Assembly (NCBI RefSeq): GCF_006717095.1
Contig: NZ_VFQE01000001.1
Span: 248,001-312,000 of the forward strand
Length of the DNA: 64,000 bases
DNA from: Blastococcus colisei
GTDB taxonomy: Bacteria; Actinomycetota; Actinomycetes; Mycobacteriales; Geodermatophilaceae
Reading direction: 5' to 3'
Positions 63,569-64,000 of the stretch are shown in pieces. Position 1 is the first letter of the stretch; the number at the start of each line of letters is the position of its first letter. A program made the position numbers and the translations under genes. The notes beneath the pieces were generated by a model, which did no database searches, was not told where the DNA came from, and worked only from the letters and a program-made list of their open reading frames with translations.

Positions 63569-64000
63569 GTGCGCGCCCTGGTCTTCGAGTCCTTCGCCGG
63601 TCCGCTGTCGGTGCAGGAGGTGCCCGTCCCCGACCCCGCGCCCGGAGGCGTCGTCGTCCGGGTGGCCGCCAGCGGGATCTGCCGCAGCGACTGGCACGCC
63701 TGGCAGGGGCACGATGCCGACGTCGTCCTGCCGCACGTGCCCGGGCACGAGCTGGCCGGCACTGTCGAGGCGGTCGGCGGGGGAATCCGCCGCTGGCGGG
63801 TCGGCGACCGGGTGACCGTGCCGTTCGTCAACGCCTGCGGCCGGTGCGCCCAGTGCGCGGCCGGCGACCACCAGGTGTGCGCCCACCAGACCCAGCCCGG
63901 CTTCACCCACTGGGGTTCGCTGGCGGAGTTCGTCGCCCTGGACGCGGCCGACGTCAACCTGGTCGCCGTCCCGGAGGAGCTCGACCTGACCACTGCGGCG
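63569..64000 (+). CDS. zinc-dependent alcohol dehydrogenase, 3' truncated by the window edge
   Basis: The first 144 residues of a zinc MDR dehydrogenase. The catalytic zinc Cys is in GICRSDWH and the adjacent His-Glu in PGHELAG; the structural zinc Cys set is [18 protein letters not shown] 63569 starts 34 bp from the divergent thioesterase-like gene. Reading frame continues through base 64000 without a stop. Confidence 0.88.
   Translation, partial: MRALVFESFAGPLSVQEVPVPDPAPGGVVVRVAASGICRSDWHAWQGHDADVVLPHVPGHELAGTVEAVGGGIRRWRVGDRVTVPFVNACGRCAQCAAGDHQVCAHQTQPGFTHWGSLAEFVALDAADVNLVAVPEELDLTTAA

Overview
The window is high-GC actinobacterial chromosome. GTG starts, ATGA/GTGA stop-start overlaps, a mycofactocin cluster, a DUF222/13E12-type HNH protein, form II CO-dehydrogenase-like genes and a SAM-IV riboswitch together suggest a soil or rock actinobacterium, most plausibly Geodermatophilaceae (Blastococcus/Geodermatophilus/Modestobacter). 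That placement is inference, not a database result. No rRNA, tRNA, CRISPR array, prophage or insertion sequence was found.

Bases 1-10.9 kb form an aromatic-compound catabolic island. It holds a truncated 3-hydroxyisobutyrate-dehydrogenase-like gene, a class II aldolase/decarboxylase, a divergent MFS-GntR pair, and a four-part Rieske dioxygenase in the order ferredoxin, reductase, alpha, beta. A zinc alcohol dehydrogenase, an aldehyde dehydrogenase and an IclR regulator follow. The MFS and ferredoxin promoters overlap back to back and are packed with palindromes.

Bases 10.9-21.2 kb carry a complete but fragmented mycofactocin (MFT) pathway: mftD and mftR on the minus strand, mftA-mftB-mftC on the plus strand, then mftE and mftF separated by unrelated genes (a GGDEF-EAL protein, a flavin-fold protein, an iron-boxed substrate-binding lipoprotein and an isochorismatase-like hydrolase). 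The 44-codon mftA precursor gene is intact and ends in the canonical IDGMCGVY core. A -35/-10 promoter overlapped by a palindrome precedes it, and another palindrome precedes mftD. MftR is the obvious candidate ligand for both.

Bases 21.2-30.9 kb hold two MFS exporters, a GAF regulator, a form II CO-dehydrogenase-like S-L-M operon and a tail-anchored CoxG protein. Bases 31-40 kb contain the HNH protein, an alpha/beta hydrolase-HAD-DedA operon, an amidohydrolase, an ArsR-SRPBCC pair with tandem operators, a metallo-hydrolase and an unassigned radical SAM protein. Bases 40-50.5 kb hold a complete binding-protein-dependent ABC importer, a CDP-alcohol transferase, two flavoprotein oxidoreductases and the TldD/TldE protease pair.

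Bases 50.5-64 kb are mostly housekeeping: NlpC/P60 hydrolase, amino-acid permease, glutamate dehydrogenase, gamma carbonic anhydrase, a cysteine-desulfurase-like protein without the expected cysteine, a DUF3800-like protein on an AT-richer patch, metY-metX under a SAM-IV riboswitch, a threonine-aldolase-like enzyme, an acyl-CoA-thioesterase-like protein and a truncated zinc alcohol dehydrogenase. A 23-bp perfect inverted repeat at 51138-51188 is the most striking non-coding element.
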